A stretch of DNA of 64,000 bases from Nonomuraea muscovyensis (GTDB lineage Bacteria > Actinomycetota > Actinomycetes > Streptosporangiales > Streptosporangiaceae): NCBI RefSeq assembly GCF_014207745.1, contig NZ_JACHJB010000002.1, positions 372,001-436,000 of the forward strand, read 5' to 3'. The position numbers and the translations under genes were made by a program. Shown here in pieces: positions 46,611-54,776 of the stretch. The notes under the pieces are model-generated. The model did not search any database. It worked only from the letters and a program-made list of their open reading frames with translations, and was not told the origin of the DNA. Every line of letters begins with the position of its first letter. Positions within the stretch are counted from its first letter, which is position 1.

Positions 46611-47371
46611 CGCGCGCCGCCGCCGAGCAGGGTGTAGGCGTTGGCGGCGATGTCGGCGTCGACGCGCTCGCGGCCGGCTTCGTGGCACAGGTCGGCGGCG
46701 GTGTGGGTGAAGGCGGCCCAGTCGCGCAGCGTGCCGTGGGCGTAGGTGTCGTCGATGTCCAGCAGCAGGCCGTCATCGACACCGGCGTAGACGGGGTGGT
46801 ATTCGCGCATCAGCGCGGGAATCTCGGCGCGCTCGATCGGCTGGAACGGCAGACGGCGGAAGACGCGCGAGCGCAGCATCGGCTCGCGCGAGAGCACCTC
46901 CCAGCAGCCGTCCCCGCCGACGTACAGCAGCGCGAAGCGGGTGTCGCCGTGGTCGTGCAGATGACGCAGTTGCTCGAGGCAGTCGCCGTTCATACGCTGC
47001 GCCTCATCGATCACCAGCAGCCGGGGCGGTCCGCTCAGCAACTCGATCAGGGCGGTGATGAGGTAGAAGCGGTTGCCGCTACGCGGCTTGGCGCCGGTGA
47101 GCGTCTTGACCAGTTCCTCGGCCAGCTGCCGCATGGTGGGCTTGCTGGTGAAGACGAGCGTGTGCGTCCGCATCGGGTCGCGTCCGCCGTGCCCGGCCCG
47201 CAGATCCTCCAGCGCTGTCTCGACCGCGAAGGTCTTGCCGGTGCCCGCGCTGCCGTGGATGACGCCGCAGGCCAGTTTGTCGGCCAGGTCGCCGATGATG
47301 CGGCGGGTGAGAGCGAGCTGGTCGGTCTCCAGCGTCTTGGCTTCGGTGAGGTTGGTGAAGTGCTGCGGCAT
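46607..47371 (-). CDS. TnsC/TniB-like AAA+ ATPase
   Basis: 254 aa. It has Walker A GVIHGSAGTGKTFAVETALE, Walker B RLLVIDEAQRMNGDCLEQLR, a sensor-like FALLYVGGDG and the arginine stretch REPMLRSRVFRRLPFQPI. In Tn7, Tn5053 and Mu such ATPases choose target DNA and activate the DDE transposase. It follows the transposase gene by 6 bp and overlaps the next gene by 4 bp. There is a GGGAG ribosome site. Confidence 0.88.
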   Translation of the reverse strand: MPQHFTNLTEAKTLETDQLALTRRIIGDLADKLACGVIHGSAGTGKTFAVETALEDLRAGHGGRDPMRTHTLVFTSKPTMRQLAEELVKTLTGAKPRSGNRFYLITALIELLSGPPRLLVIDEAQRMNGDCLEQLRHLHDHGDTRFALLYVGGDGCWEVLSREPMLRSRVFRRLPFQPIERAEIPALMREYHPVYAGVDDGLLLDIDDTYAHGTLRDWAAFTHTAADLCHEAGRERVDADIAANAYTLLGGGAR

Positions 47372-47377
47372 CGTCGC

Positions 47378-48982
47378 CTACTCCCTGGTCTCGGGATCGT
47401 CAGGTTCGGGCGCGGAGACCGGTGATGTGCGGGTGCGGCCGCTGGGCAGGCCAAGAAGATCGGAACGCGCCTTGCGCGCCAGCGCTTCGTCGCGGCGGCG
47501 CTGCGTGCGTGGCGGCGCGGTCGTGGGCTGCAGCCGGGACTGCTCGGCAGGTTCGGCGCCGGTGAGCGGAGCCAGTTCGACGCGCGCCCGGGCGGTGGCC
47601 CGGCGGCGCTGGCGGCCGAGTTCCCTGGCTTCGTCGCGAGCGTGGGCGCGGAAGGCCTCTTGCTGTTCGGCGGTGAGCTGGTCGGCCGGGTAGGCGGTGC
47701 ATAGGTGCGCGCCGTCAAGGTAGATCTCCACCGAGCGGTCGTCGTGCGGCATGTAGCGCACGATCACGTGCTGTCCGCCGCGGCCTCGCAGTTCAGGGGC
47801 GACGTAGGCGAAGTTGTTGAACTGCACCCCGGCCTTGCCGATGGTGCGCTCAGTGGAGGCCAGCAGCAGGTGGCGCAGGCTGGCCGCGTCGATCCGCTGT
47901 AGCGCGCTGGGGTCGTCGTGCCAGGCCTGCAGCGGGGTGCGGCCGGCCAGCATGCGGTGCGGGCGCTCGGTGTTGTACCAGGACACCCATTGGGCGAAGC
48001 GAGCGGCGAACCGTTCGATCCGCATCGGCGCGACCTGCGCGTCGGCAGCTCGGGCACGTGCGGCGGCCCGGTCGTCCAGCGGTCCGTACAACCGGCCGCC
48101 GGCCTCGCGTGGCCCTTTGGTGTAGCCGGGAAGCCCGCCGAGCAGCGTCTGGTCGATCGTGCGGTGCAGGCGTTCCACCTTGCCCTTGCGGTGGGGCTGA
48201 AAGGCGGGCAGCCGGTGACCGGCGACGCACAGGGCGGCGAACACGTCGCGGACCGCGGTGGCGGTGAACTCCAGCCCGCGATCGATCCGGTAGGCGGCCG
48301 GCACGGCCCCGTACGGGCCGCGGGCCACATCGTAGACCAGCGCCATCCGGATCGCGGTCAGCACGGTGCCGGTGTGCGGGGTCAACGCGATCGCCCAGCC
48401 GATCAGCGAGCGGGTGCCGTCGTCGAGCACCGTGGTCAGCCACGGGCACACCGCCGGGCCGCGCGGCGGAAGCACCAGGACGGGCAGCTGCTTGTGGTCC
48501 ATCTCCCACACCTCGTTGCGCCGCGAGGGTCCGCGCGTGAGATAGACGCCAGCCGCCCGGCGGCCAGCCTCTCCGTGTCGCCAGGCCGCCAGTTGCGCCG
48601 GAGTCAGCTCGCGGCGGAACGCGCGCTGCAGCGTCCGTAGCGATACCTGCGCGCTACCGGCCCAGCCGGACGCGAGGAACTCCGGCACCGCCGCGCCCGC
48701 CACCTGACTTTCGCTTTCGCCGCTCACCGAAGCGGAACGAGCACGATGAACGGCGGCGATGTTGCCGCCGTAGCAGGCGAAGGCCTCTCGATCGGTCTCG
48801 CTGAGCTGGTACTCCGACGGCGTTGACAGCCCCTTGTCCAGCCGCCGCCACACGGTCCGCTCGCTGAGTCCCACCCCGTGGGCGGCCAGCCGCACATGCT
48901 CAGTCGTCAGCTGCCCAGCGTTCTTCAAGGCCATCAGCCGGGCGATTGCGGCCCGCTCCTGTTCGCGATCGGCCCGGGCCAC
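47378..48982 (-). CDS. Mu/TnsB/TniA-like DDE transposase
   Basis: 534 aa from the GTG at 48982, which has GGGAGG just upstream; an ATG 54 bp further upstream is the alternative. N-terminal HTH domains (HVRLAAHGVGLSERTVWRRL) bind element ends. The catalytic core has EVWEMDHKQLPVL (Asp), AYRIDRGLEFTATAVR (Asp) and FQPHRKGKVERLHRTIDQTL (Glu). A Mu-type C-terminal barrel follows (AGVQFNNFAYVAPELRGRGG, DGAHLCTA). It is the founding gene of the transposition module with the ATPase downstream. Confidence 0.9.
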   Translation of the reverse strand: MARADREQERAAIARLMALKNAGQLTTEHVRLAAHGVGLSERTVWRRLDKGLSTPSEYQLSETDREAFACYGGNIAAVHRARSASVSGESESQVAGAAVPEFLASGWAGSAQVSLRTLQRAFRRELTPAQLAAWRHGEAGRRAAGVYLTRGPSRRNEVWEMDHKQLPVLVLPPRGPAVCPWLTTVLDDGTRSLIGWAIALTPHTGTVLTAIRMALVYDVARGPYGAVPAAYRIDRGLEFTATAVRDVFAALCVAGHRLPAFQPHRKGKVERLHRTIDQTLLGGLPGYTKGPREAGGRLYGPLDDRAAARARAADAQVAPMRIERFAARFAQWVSWYNTERPHRMLAGRTPLQAWHDDPSALQRIDAASLRHLLLASTERTIGKAGVQFNNFAYVAPELRGRGGQHVIVRYMPHDDRSVEIYLDGAHLCTAYPADQLTAEQQEAFRAHARDEARELGRQRRRATARARVELAPLTGAEPAEQSRLQPTTAPPRTQRRRDEALARKARSDLLGLPSGRTRTSPVSAPEPDDPETRE

Positions 48983-49090
48983 GCTGCCCTCCCACACGCC
49001 GAGACGGAAGCCGTTAAGCGCAACGTAGCAAGGCAAACACGATCAGTCGCGGCGTTTGGTGTATCTCGGGAACGTCTTCTTCCTCACCCG

Positions 49091-49702
49091 CTATGCAGAG
49101 AGCGACCCGGCGCACAACGGCGGGATCACGCCAGTGTTCGCGGCGGTGGCCACCAGACGCCGCATGCCTTCGGGGACTTTCGCGCCGAACGGCTGGCCTT
49201 GCCGATGCGCCCGCAGGGAGTTGTTGAAGATCGTGATAGTGGTGTGGAACAGGCCGGGCGGCACCGGGTGGCCCAGGCGCTGCTCGACGCCGGACTGGAG
49301 CTCGCCGATGTCCCTGGCCTCCGGCAGCACCGCGGCGATGGTGTCGATGATCAGGTCGAGCCTGGTCATGATCAGATCAGATTCGCGCGGATGTACTTCG
49401 AGGGAGGTGCCGTACTCGTTGCGGCGCACCGTGATCGTGAACCCGTCCTGCTCCAGCGCCGCGCGCAGCCGGTGGCGCGGCTCGGGTTCGTCCATGCCGT
49501 ACACCACGACCAGGCCGGTCCGGTTCTCGGTCCGCAGCGCGAACTCCTCGACGCGCAACCGGTCGACCAGGCGGCTCACCATCTCGCAGACGTCCATCAG
49601 GTCACTGGTGTGCACCGGGTCGAGCTCCTGATCCCCGCGCACGGTGTTGTGGGGGTAGCGGGCCGGGGTGCTGAAGTAGTTGACGAGCCATTTGCCGTCC
49701 AC
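49091..49702 (-). CDS. Hypothetical protein of the mobile operon, 203 aa
   Basis: I do not recognise this protein. It starts at a GTG with GGAGG upstream. It contains LVVVYGMDEPEPRHRLRAAL and LIMTRLDLIIDTIAAVLPEA and has no membrane segment or catalytic motif. It lies 29 bp after the recombinase gene and about 110 bp before the transposase gene, so it is probably co-transcribed with both. Confidence 0.6.
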   Translation of the reverse strand: MDGKWLVNYFSTPARYPHNTVRGDQELDPVHTSDLMDVCEMVSRLVDRLRVEEFALRTENRTGLVVVYGMDEPEPRHRLRAALEQDGFTITVRRNEYGTSLEVHPRESDLIMTRLDLIIDTIAAVLPEARDIGELQSGVEQRLGHPVPPGLFHTTITIFNNSLRAHRQGQPFGAKVPEGMRRLVATAANTGVIPPLCAGSLSA

Positions 49703-49731
49703 GGAGACCTCCGGTCGGTCGTGCCTGCGGG

Positions 49732-50697
49732 TCAGTGAGTGCGACGGGGCGGAGCGAGAACGGCGGTGATCTCGGCGACGGCTTCGCCGCCCGGCCGGGT
49801 GTAACGCATCGCGGTGCGCGGGTTCTTGTGCCGGGTCTTGGCCATGATGAGCTGCAGCGGCACCTTGGCCTCGCCCAGATGGGTGGCGGCCGAATGGCGC
49901 AACTGGTGCGGGTCCAGGCCGAGGTGCGCCTCCATCAGGACGCGCACCCGGTCATACCCCAAGCGCGGCCGCCCGGTGTGCGGGCAGATGTGCTCGGGCC
50001 CGGGACGGCGGGCGGGGACGGGCTTGCGGTTGGCCAGGAACAACGGCCCCCGTGTACGCACGACCCCATCGCAGTGACCGTCGGGCAGGCGCAGCAGCCG
50101 GGGCAGCAGGCGCGCGGTGCCTGCGTCCCAGTAGACCCATTCGACATCGCCGCCTTTGGAGCGCACCGGCGCCTTGCGGTTGTCCAGGTCGAGATCCTCG
50201 ACGTCGAGGGAGAGGATCTCGGCGGCGCGGGCGGCGGTCTCGTACAACATCCGATAGAGCGTCTTGTCCCGCAGCGGGATGTCGCGGCGCGACAGCAGCC
50301 GCTCCAGCTTGGTCCTGGCCACCGCTTTGGTGTGGTCAACGTTCTCCCGACGGCGTTCGGCCTCAGCCGGGACCGACGGCGCCGCCCACCGCTTCTTACT
50401 CGAGCACCACGACAGCCAGGAGGCGACCGCGGCCCGGTTGCGGTTCCAGGTCGCCGGCGCACACCCGCCCCACAGCGCGGTGAGCGCCTTGCTGATCTCG
50501 GCGTCGGTGACGTCGGCCAGAAGCCGGTCGCGGCCGCCGATCGCGGCGATGGTGCGGTCGATCGCCGAAGCATAGGCGCGGTGGGTGTTGGGGTTGGCGA
50601 CTCGGTGAGTCGACAAGAACTCATCGGCCGCCTCGGCGAGGGCGATGCCGTCACCGCGCAGTGCGGTGATCTTTCGATCGGCGGCTGAGGACGTCAT
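49732..50697 (-). CDS. Tyrosine recombinase of the mobile operon
   Basis: 321 aa. The N-terminal core-binding domain spans about 20-110. The catalytic motifs are YETAARAAEILSLDVEDLDL (Arg), LDPHQLRHSAATHLGE (HxxRH), and KTRHKNPRTAMRYTRPG (His region and Tyr). Its ATG overlaps the stop of the 310-residue protein upstream. It may resolve cointegrates or integrate a circular form, working beside the DDE transposase. Confidence 0.88.
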   Translation of the reverse strand: MTSSAADRKITALRGDGIALAEAADEFLSTHRVANPNTHRAYASAIDRTIAAIGGRDRLLADVTDAEISKALTALWGGCAPATWNRNRAAVASWLSWCSSKKRWAAPSVPAEAERRRENVDHTKAVARTKLERLLSRRDIPLRDKTLYRMLYETAARAAEILSLDVEDLDLDNRKAPVRSKGGDVEWVYWDAGTARLLPRLLRLPDGHCDGVVRTRGPLFLANRKPVPARRPGPEHICPHTGRPRLGYDRVRVLMEAHLGLDPHQLRHSAATHLGEAKVPLQLIMAKTRHKNPRTAMRYTRPGGEAVAEITAVLAPPRRTH

Positions 50698-51626
50698 GAG
50701 GTAGGCCTTTCCTGCAGGGGTCGTTCAGGCAGGAATCCGCAGGAGTGGGGGCCGCAGTCGCTCTCGTGGTCCAGGCGCCATGCCCGGGTGTCGCGTTCGG
50801 TGGCTCGGGCGAGGTGGATCAGCCGGCGTTGTCGGCTCCGGGAAAGGGTGGACGGCAGTGGGGTGAAGGTCTGCGGGAGTACCCGGATGCTACCGGCTAC
50901 CTGCTCGCCGTCCTGCATGCATAGCAGGGCAGCGCATTGCCACCAGTCGATCGTGCCGCCACGGCCGTTGGAGTTGCCGGGCCAGTAGTAGCCGGGTGGA
51001 TCCGGGACCAGATAGTGAGTGCCGTGCTGGTCCAGGTGGGCATACAGCCAGGAACCGTCCTTGCCGGCGACGGATCGAAGGCGGCGGGCCTCTTCAAACA
51101 AGGCGCACACGGTTTCGGTGTCCACGGCTTTCAGGACGCGCGCTTCGGCTGGCAGAGGCTGTCGCCCCTCGGGGGCCTGGACGGGCCAGCGCAAGGGAAA
51201 CCCGAGCCGCTTCCGCAACGACAGTTCGGGTGGCCCTTTGGACGCGTTAGGGAGCGGAGGTGGAGGGGTCCACGGGCAGTCGGCGCCATCGAGTTGCTCG
51301 ATGATCCAGGCGCGTCCCTCCGGCCCGGCGGTGTTCCAGGTCCAGCTCATCGGCCGTTCCTGCATCGCCCGTTCCCGGCTGCTCAGCGGGGCGTTCTTGC
51401 GGGAGGGCTGCCAGACTGGCGGCCGGGTGACGCCTGGCAGGTTGTGGCAGAGGTCGGACAAGAACCAGATGCGCTGCAGGTCATCGGCCGGTGAGGCCCC
51501 TTCGTTCTCGCGCCGGGCACGCCTGGAAAGGTAGCGGATCTCGATCAGCGCCGCAGACAGCAGCACTGAGGCCGCTTCCTGGTCGCTCACGCCGGTGACA
51601 GCGTCGCCATGAAAACGCCGGCTCAT
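50694..51626 (-). CDS. Hypothetical protein of the mobile operon, 310 aa
   Basis: I do not recognise this protein. It has Trp- and Pro-rich stretches (WQPSRKNAPLSSRERAMQER, PDPPGYYWPGNSNGRGGTID) and no clear motif. Its ATG overlaps the stop of a 35-codon upstream frame and its stop overlaps the recombinase start, both as ATGA, so it is embedded in the operon. Confidence 0.65.
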   Translation of the reverse strand: MSRRFHGDAVTGVSDQEAASVLLSAALIEIRYLSRRARRENEGASPADDLQRIWFLSDLCHNLPGVTRPPVWQPSRKNAPLSSRERAMQERPMSWTWNTAGPEGRAWIIEQLDGADCPWTPPPPLPNASKGPPELSLRKRLGFPLRWPVQAPEGRQPLPAEARVLKAVDTETVCALFEEARRLRSVAGKDGSWLYAHLDQHGTHYLVPDPPGYYWPGNSNGRGGTIDWWQCAALLCMQDGEQVAGSIRVLPQTFTPLPSTLSRSRQRRLIHLARATERDTRAWRLDHESDCGPHSCGFLPERPLQERPTS

Positions 51627-51730
51627 GCCGACCCCGCGCGGGCGGCATCGATGTACCGGATAACGTGCGCGAGTCGTGCGCTTCCGCTGAAGAGGGTTCC
51701 CCTGCTCAGCGCGATGCCATGGTCGTTCAT
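51623..51730 (-). CDS. 35-residue first peptide of the mobile operon
   Basis: MNDHGIALSRGTLFSGSARL, then AHVIRYIDAARAGSA. The stop overlaps the next start (ATGA). The ATG lies inside the outer arm of a 35-bp palindrome, so the messenger probably begins very near the start codon. It could be a leader peptide or a tiny regulator. Confidence 0.5.
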   Translation of the reverse strand: MNDHGIALSRGTLFSGSARLAHVIRYIDAARAGSA

Positions 51731-51762
51731 GTACGTGATAATAGGCTGTTATCGCGTACATG
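51728..51762. promoter_or_regulatory. 35-bp palindromic operator between divergent operons
   Basis: Two 16-base arms (CATGTACGTGATAATA and TGTTATCGCGTACATG) match at 14 of 16 positions around GGC. It lies at the start of the minus-strand operon and about 110 bp upstream of the plus-strand operon, the expected place for a master switch of the element. Confidence 0.7.
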
Positions 51763-51873
51763 AGCCCGTCGTCGCTATGCCCGGCAGTGGACTCGGAGTC
51801 CGCGCCGCGTGCGGCATCCTTGATAGCCCGATGCCCCACCCACCCCCCGTGCCACGAGCGTTGGAGAGCCCTC

Positions 51874-52527
51874 ATGACGCTGTATCTGAACCTGCCGCAG
51901 AACACTCGCCAGGTGGAGTACCTCAGCGCTTTACCGGGCAGCATCGTCTTGCCCGACCCGCCGCACGGCCTTGACGATGTGCCCCAGGACAAGGCACTCA
52001 TCTGCGTACTGGACATGGGGACGTACGAGGCGGCCGGTTACATCATCACCGAGACCGACTTGTCCAACTGGACCCGCTCCGCTGCCGACCGGCCGCTGAC
52101 CTGGCTCTTCATGGATCGCCTGGTCGCTGACGACCTCTGCCCGGACGCGGCGGAGATTCGCCAGTCTTGGCAGGCCGACCTGCAAGCCGATGCCGAAGCA
52201 GCCGCGCACACCGACAACCTGCTACCCATCGCACGGGCCAGCCGCAGCGGGATCGGCCTCCACATCGCCACGTTGCGCAGGTACGCGAAGGCTCTCCGCA
52301 GGGAGCCACAAGGCATCAGGTCCGACGACCTCCTGACGGATCCCGGAGTACAGCGCATAGCCGCAGTCGACCTCGACGCCCTCGCAGACGATCTGGAGAA
52401 GTGGATCGCGCACGACTGGCTCGCCGTCATCGACCTCAGCACGGAACGCCAGAATCTGGCGGGGCCGCTTCCTCACTTCCCCGGTATCGGCCCAGATGAC
52501 GATCAAGGCGGCGAAGCGCAGCACTGA
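51874..52527 (+). CDS. Hypothetical protein, 217 aa, first gene of the divergent operon
   Basis: The ATG has GGAG upstream. An in-frame extension to 51760 exists but is Cys/Pro-rich and unlikely. The sequence is mildly acidic (PQNTRQVEYLSALPGSIVLP, WLFMDRLVADDLCPDAAEIR) with no known motif. It is followed by two more unknown genes on the same strand. Confidence 0.65.
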   Translation: MTLYLNLPQNTRQVEYLSALPGSIVLPDPPHGLDDVPQDKALICVLDMGTYEAAGYIITETDLSNWTRSAADRPLTWLFMDRLVADDLCPDAAEIRQSWQADLQADAEAAAHTDNLLPIARASRSGIGLHIATLRRYAKALRREPQGIRSDDLLTDPGVQRIAAVDLDALADDLEKWIAHDWLAVIDLSTERQNLAGPLPHFPGIGPDDDQGGEAQH

Positions 52528-52594
52528 GCACAACCCGACTCCGGGTTTTCATCAGCCTGCGTCCACCCCTCAACAGCAGAGGAGATGGTGCCCT

Positions 52595-53110
52595 GTGCAA
52601 AGACCCGTTGAGTGGATCGGGCGCTGGGTGTATGAGGTGGTGCCGGTCACCAGGCTGCCCATTCCCAGGGAGCTCCGCGACCCCGAGTGCATGATCGGCT
52701 CGAAGGTCTGGCTGGTGCGCCGGATCCGCTGCCTGGCCCCCGGGCTCGTACGCCGCCAACGCCCTCGCGACTGTTGCTGGCATCACAAGGTGAACTGGCG
52801 GCAGGCCGCCGCGATCGCGGTTCACCTCGTCCGCCAGGCCCACGCGGCTGGCATCGCGGGTGAGGACATCGGGGACTTCGTCATGGAACGCGTCCATGAC
52901 GAACACGGGGACCTCGATGACAGGGAACGGACCGCGATCGTCCTGCTCGTCGGCCTCGACGCCGGCATCCAGCTCAGTGAGCCCGGCAGCGCGTGGCTCT
53001 ACGGTGACGGGCAACACCGGGTAGCGGCGCAGCTTGATCAAGGGGTGCGCGAGACCATCGTGCAGCGGTTGGAGCTACTCGACCCCGTCACCGGATTACC
53101 CGTCACATAG
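52595..53110 (+). CDS. Hypothetical protein, 171 aa
   Basis: The GTG at 52595 has GGAG upstream; a longer start overlapping the previous gene is less likely. The protein contains WRQAAAIAVHLVRQAHAAGI and WLYGDGQHRVAAQLDQGVRE. No domain is recognised. It belongs to the plus-strand operon of the element. Confidence 0.6.
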   Translation: MQRPVEWIGRWVYEVVPVTRLPIPRELRDPECMIGSKVWLVRRIRCLAPGLVRRQRPRDCCWHHKVNWRQAAAIAVHLVRQAHAAGIAGEDIGDFVMERVHDEHGDLDDRERTAIVLLVGLDAGIQLSEPGSAWLYGDGQHRVAAQLDQGVRETIVQRLELLDPVTGLPVT

Positions 53111-53252
53111 CGTTACTGACACTTCTTGTCGCGAAGCGCTGTCACGATCCTGTCGTACAACAGGGGAAGGCTGGCGAGTTCCAGGCAGGGGAACACCGCC
53201 AGACCCTTCGCCCGGCGGGTCGAAACAGGGCGGCCAAGGAGGGCCAGCAGTC

Positions 53253-53585
53253 ATGACCGACACCACGAACACCACGCGCTTGTACATCTGCATCGAGGAG
53301 GTGGTCCGCCTCCTGAACAACGCAGAGTGCTACGCGTTCGTGTCGGTGGATGAGCAATTGGCCTACCTGGAGGACCGGGCTCAACTGCTTCACCAGTTGG
53401 TCGATGCCTTCGGTGACGAGCGGGGCCGCTACGTCGCCCAGGACGCCGATGACCGCGCCGAACGCGCACGAGGCGTGGCCGAGAAGCCCGCGCCGATGAA
53501 TGCGGCGATCCCCGGCCGGCACCGCGCCGTACGGAGTGTGCAGTTGTCTCGTTCGGGCGAAATCGTCGTAGTGGCTAGTGTCTAA
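53253..53585 (+). CDS. Hypothetical protein, 110 aa
   Basis: The ATG has AAGGAGG upstream. The sequence starts TNTTRLYICIEEVVRLLNNA and includes VDEQLAYLEDRAQLLHQLVD, mostly helical. It is unknown, and is the third gene of the plus-strand operon and probably the right-hand end of the element. It converges with the lipoprotein gene. Confidence 0.6.
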   Translation: MTDTTNTTRLYICIEEVVRLLNNAECYAFVSVDEQLAYLEDRAQLLHQLVDAFGDERGRYVAQDADDRAERARGVAEKPAPMNAAIPGRHRAVRSVQLSRSGEIVVVASV

Positions 53586-53703
53586 CGTGCAAGACGTCAG
53601 ATAGTTCCGAACGATGGACGCCACATCTGTCCGGAATAACTCTGCATCTTCGGCGCACGGTGCTCTCTTGGGTTTCACGGAGCAGGCCCGCATCTCGTGA
53701 TGA

Positions 53704-54378
53704 TTACGATTTGATGAGTGCGTAGTCCTTGGACGCCTCCATGGCGACCAGGAATCGGTATCTCTTCTGGTTCCGCAGCCAGGTGTCGAGCCACGGTTTC
53801 CCTTCTGGCGCCCAGTAGTAGGGGTCATACATGCCGCCGTCCGGATCCCACACTTTGGCACCCGGCATGACGTCGAGCCCCGGGTCCTTGCTGTGAGTCG
53901 GAGTGGTGAAGGTCATCGTCAAGCCAGCGCAGTCGAGGTCGGGCAGGTCGCCGACATCGTAGATGCGCGGGCTGTCCTGCGGATCTGGTTTGCCTCCGAA
54001 CTCGCGCCAGTAGTCCCTGAGCTCGGCTGTTCCTGGGCAGTCGGGTAACCGGTCCAGGAGGGCTTCGATGTCTCCGTTCCAGGCGTAGGCGCGATAGAGG
54101 CTGAGCGTGCACTTGGATGAGAAGTCCTCATCGTTCTTGGCATCGTCATTGCCCTTCCTGCACCGATCGAGCTCGCTGTGGCTGATGTCCTTGGTTAGGC
54201 CCGCGGTTTTGACCGTCTGATCGAGACGGCCGTTCAGCGCCTGCCTGGCCGTGATCCGCAGCTTCCCCACCTCTGGGTCCGAGGGTGAGATCAGGGGCGG
54301 GCCTTCCGCCGAGGAACAGGCTGCGAGGGCGATCGACCCGATAGACATCAGCATGACAAGGAGTAGACGCTTGGTCAT
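53704..54378 (-). CDS. Predicted lipoprotein, 224 aa
   Basis: The signal KRLLLVMLMSIGSIALAACS has a lipobox LAAC, so the mature protein is anchored on the outer face of the membrane. The mature part is unrecognised; it contains CRKGNDDAKNDEDFSSKC and a Trp/Tyr-rich end (MYDPYYWAPEGKPWLDTWLR). The ATG at 54378 is chosen so that the signal peptide is at the N-terminus. Confidence 0.7.
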   Translation of the reverse strand: MTKRLLLVMLMSIGSIALAACSSAEGPPLISPSDPEVGKLRITARQALNGRLDQTVKTAGLTKDISHSELDRCRKGNDDAKNDEDFSSKCTLSLYRAYAWNGDIEALLDRLPDCPGTAELRDYWREFGGKPDPQDSPRIYDVGDLPDLDCAGLTMTFTTPTHSKDPGLDVMPGAKVWDPDGGMYDPYYWAPEGKPWLDTWLRNQKRYRFLVAMEASKDYALIKS

Positions 54379-54776
54379 GGTCCATTTGATGTTCAGGAGC
54401 AAGGCGCGGTTCCCGAGAAGAGGGCAAGGTGACCGTTCGTCACATGATGTCCCTCCTCATCTCTCCAGATGCAGGGTTAATCCGGACACCAAGCGGTCGG
54501 AGGCATGGTAAGTCCGGACGTGGCAAGGTTCGGGTCGTGTCCTCGGTCCGAACCCGCCACCACCGACCACCACACGCTTCGCCAAGATCGTGCCGTGAGC
54601 CAGCCACAGGAGCCACCGCCCACTCATACCGGGGCCGCCGAGCCCTTACGCAGTGCGCGGGCCTGTGGCCGGCTGGGGCCACGAACTGCTGATCGGATGT
54701 CGAGCCGTGGAGCTCTCTCATTAGGGCGTGGCGTGCCCCTGCATGGCTCACCTGGGCAAGGCACGACGAAGGAGAC
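54379..54776 (+). other. IS110 left-end non-coding region, candidate bridge-RNA locus
   Basis: 398 bp without a supported gene. It contains a hairpin GGTTCGG...CCGAACC (54527-54554) and the 11-mer GATCGGATGTC (54691-54701), which recurs just beyond the transposase stop at 56018-56028. In IS110-group elements the left non-coding end makes a guide (bridge) RNA that pairs with element ends and target. The exact left end of the element is not defined. Confidence 0.35.
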
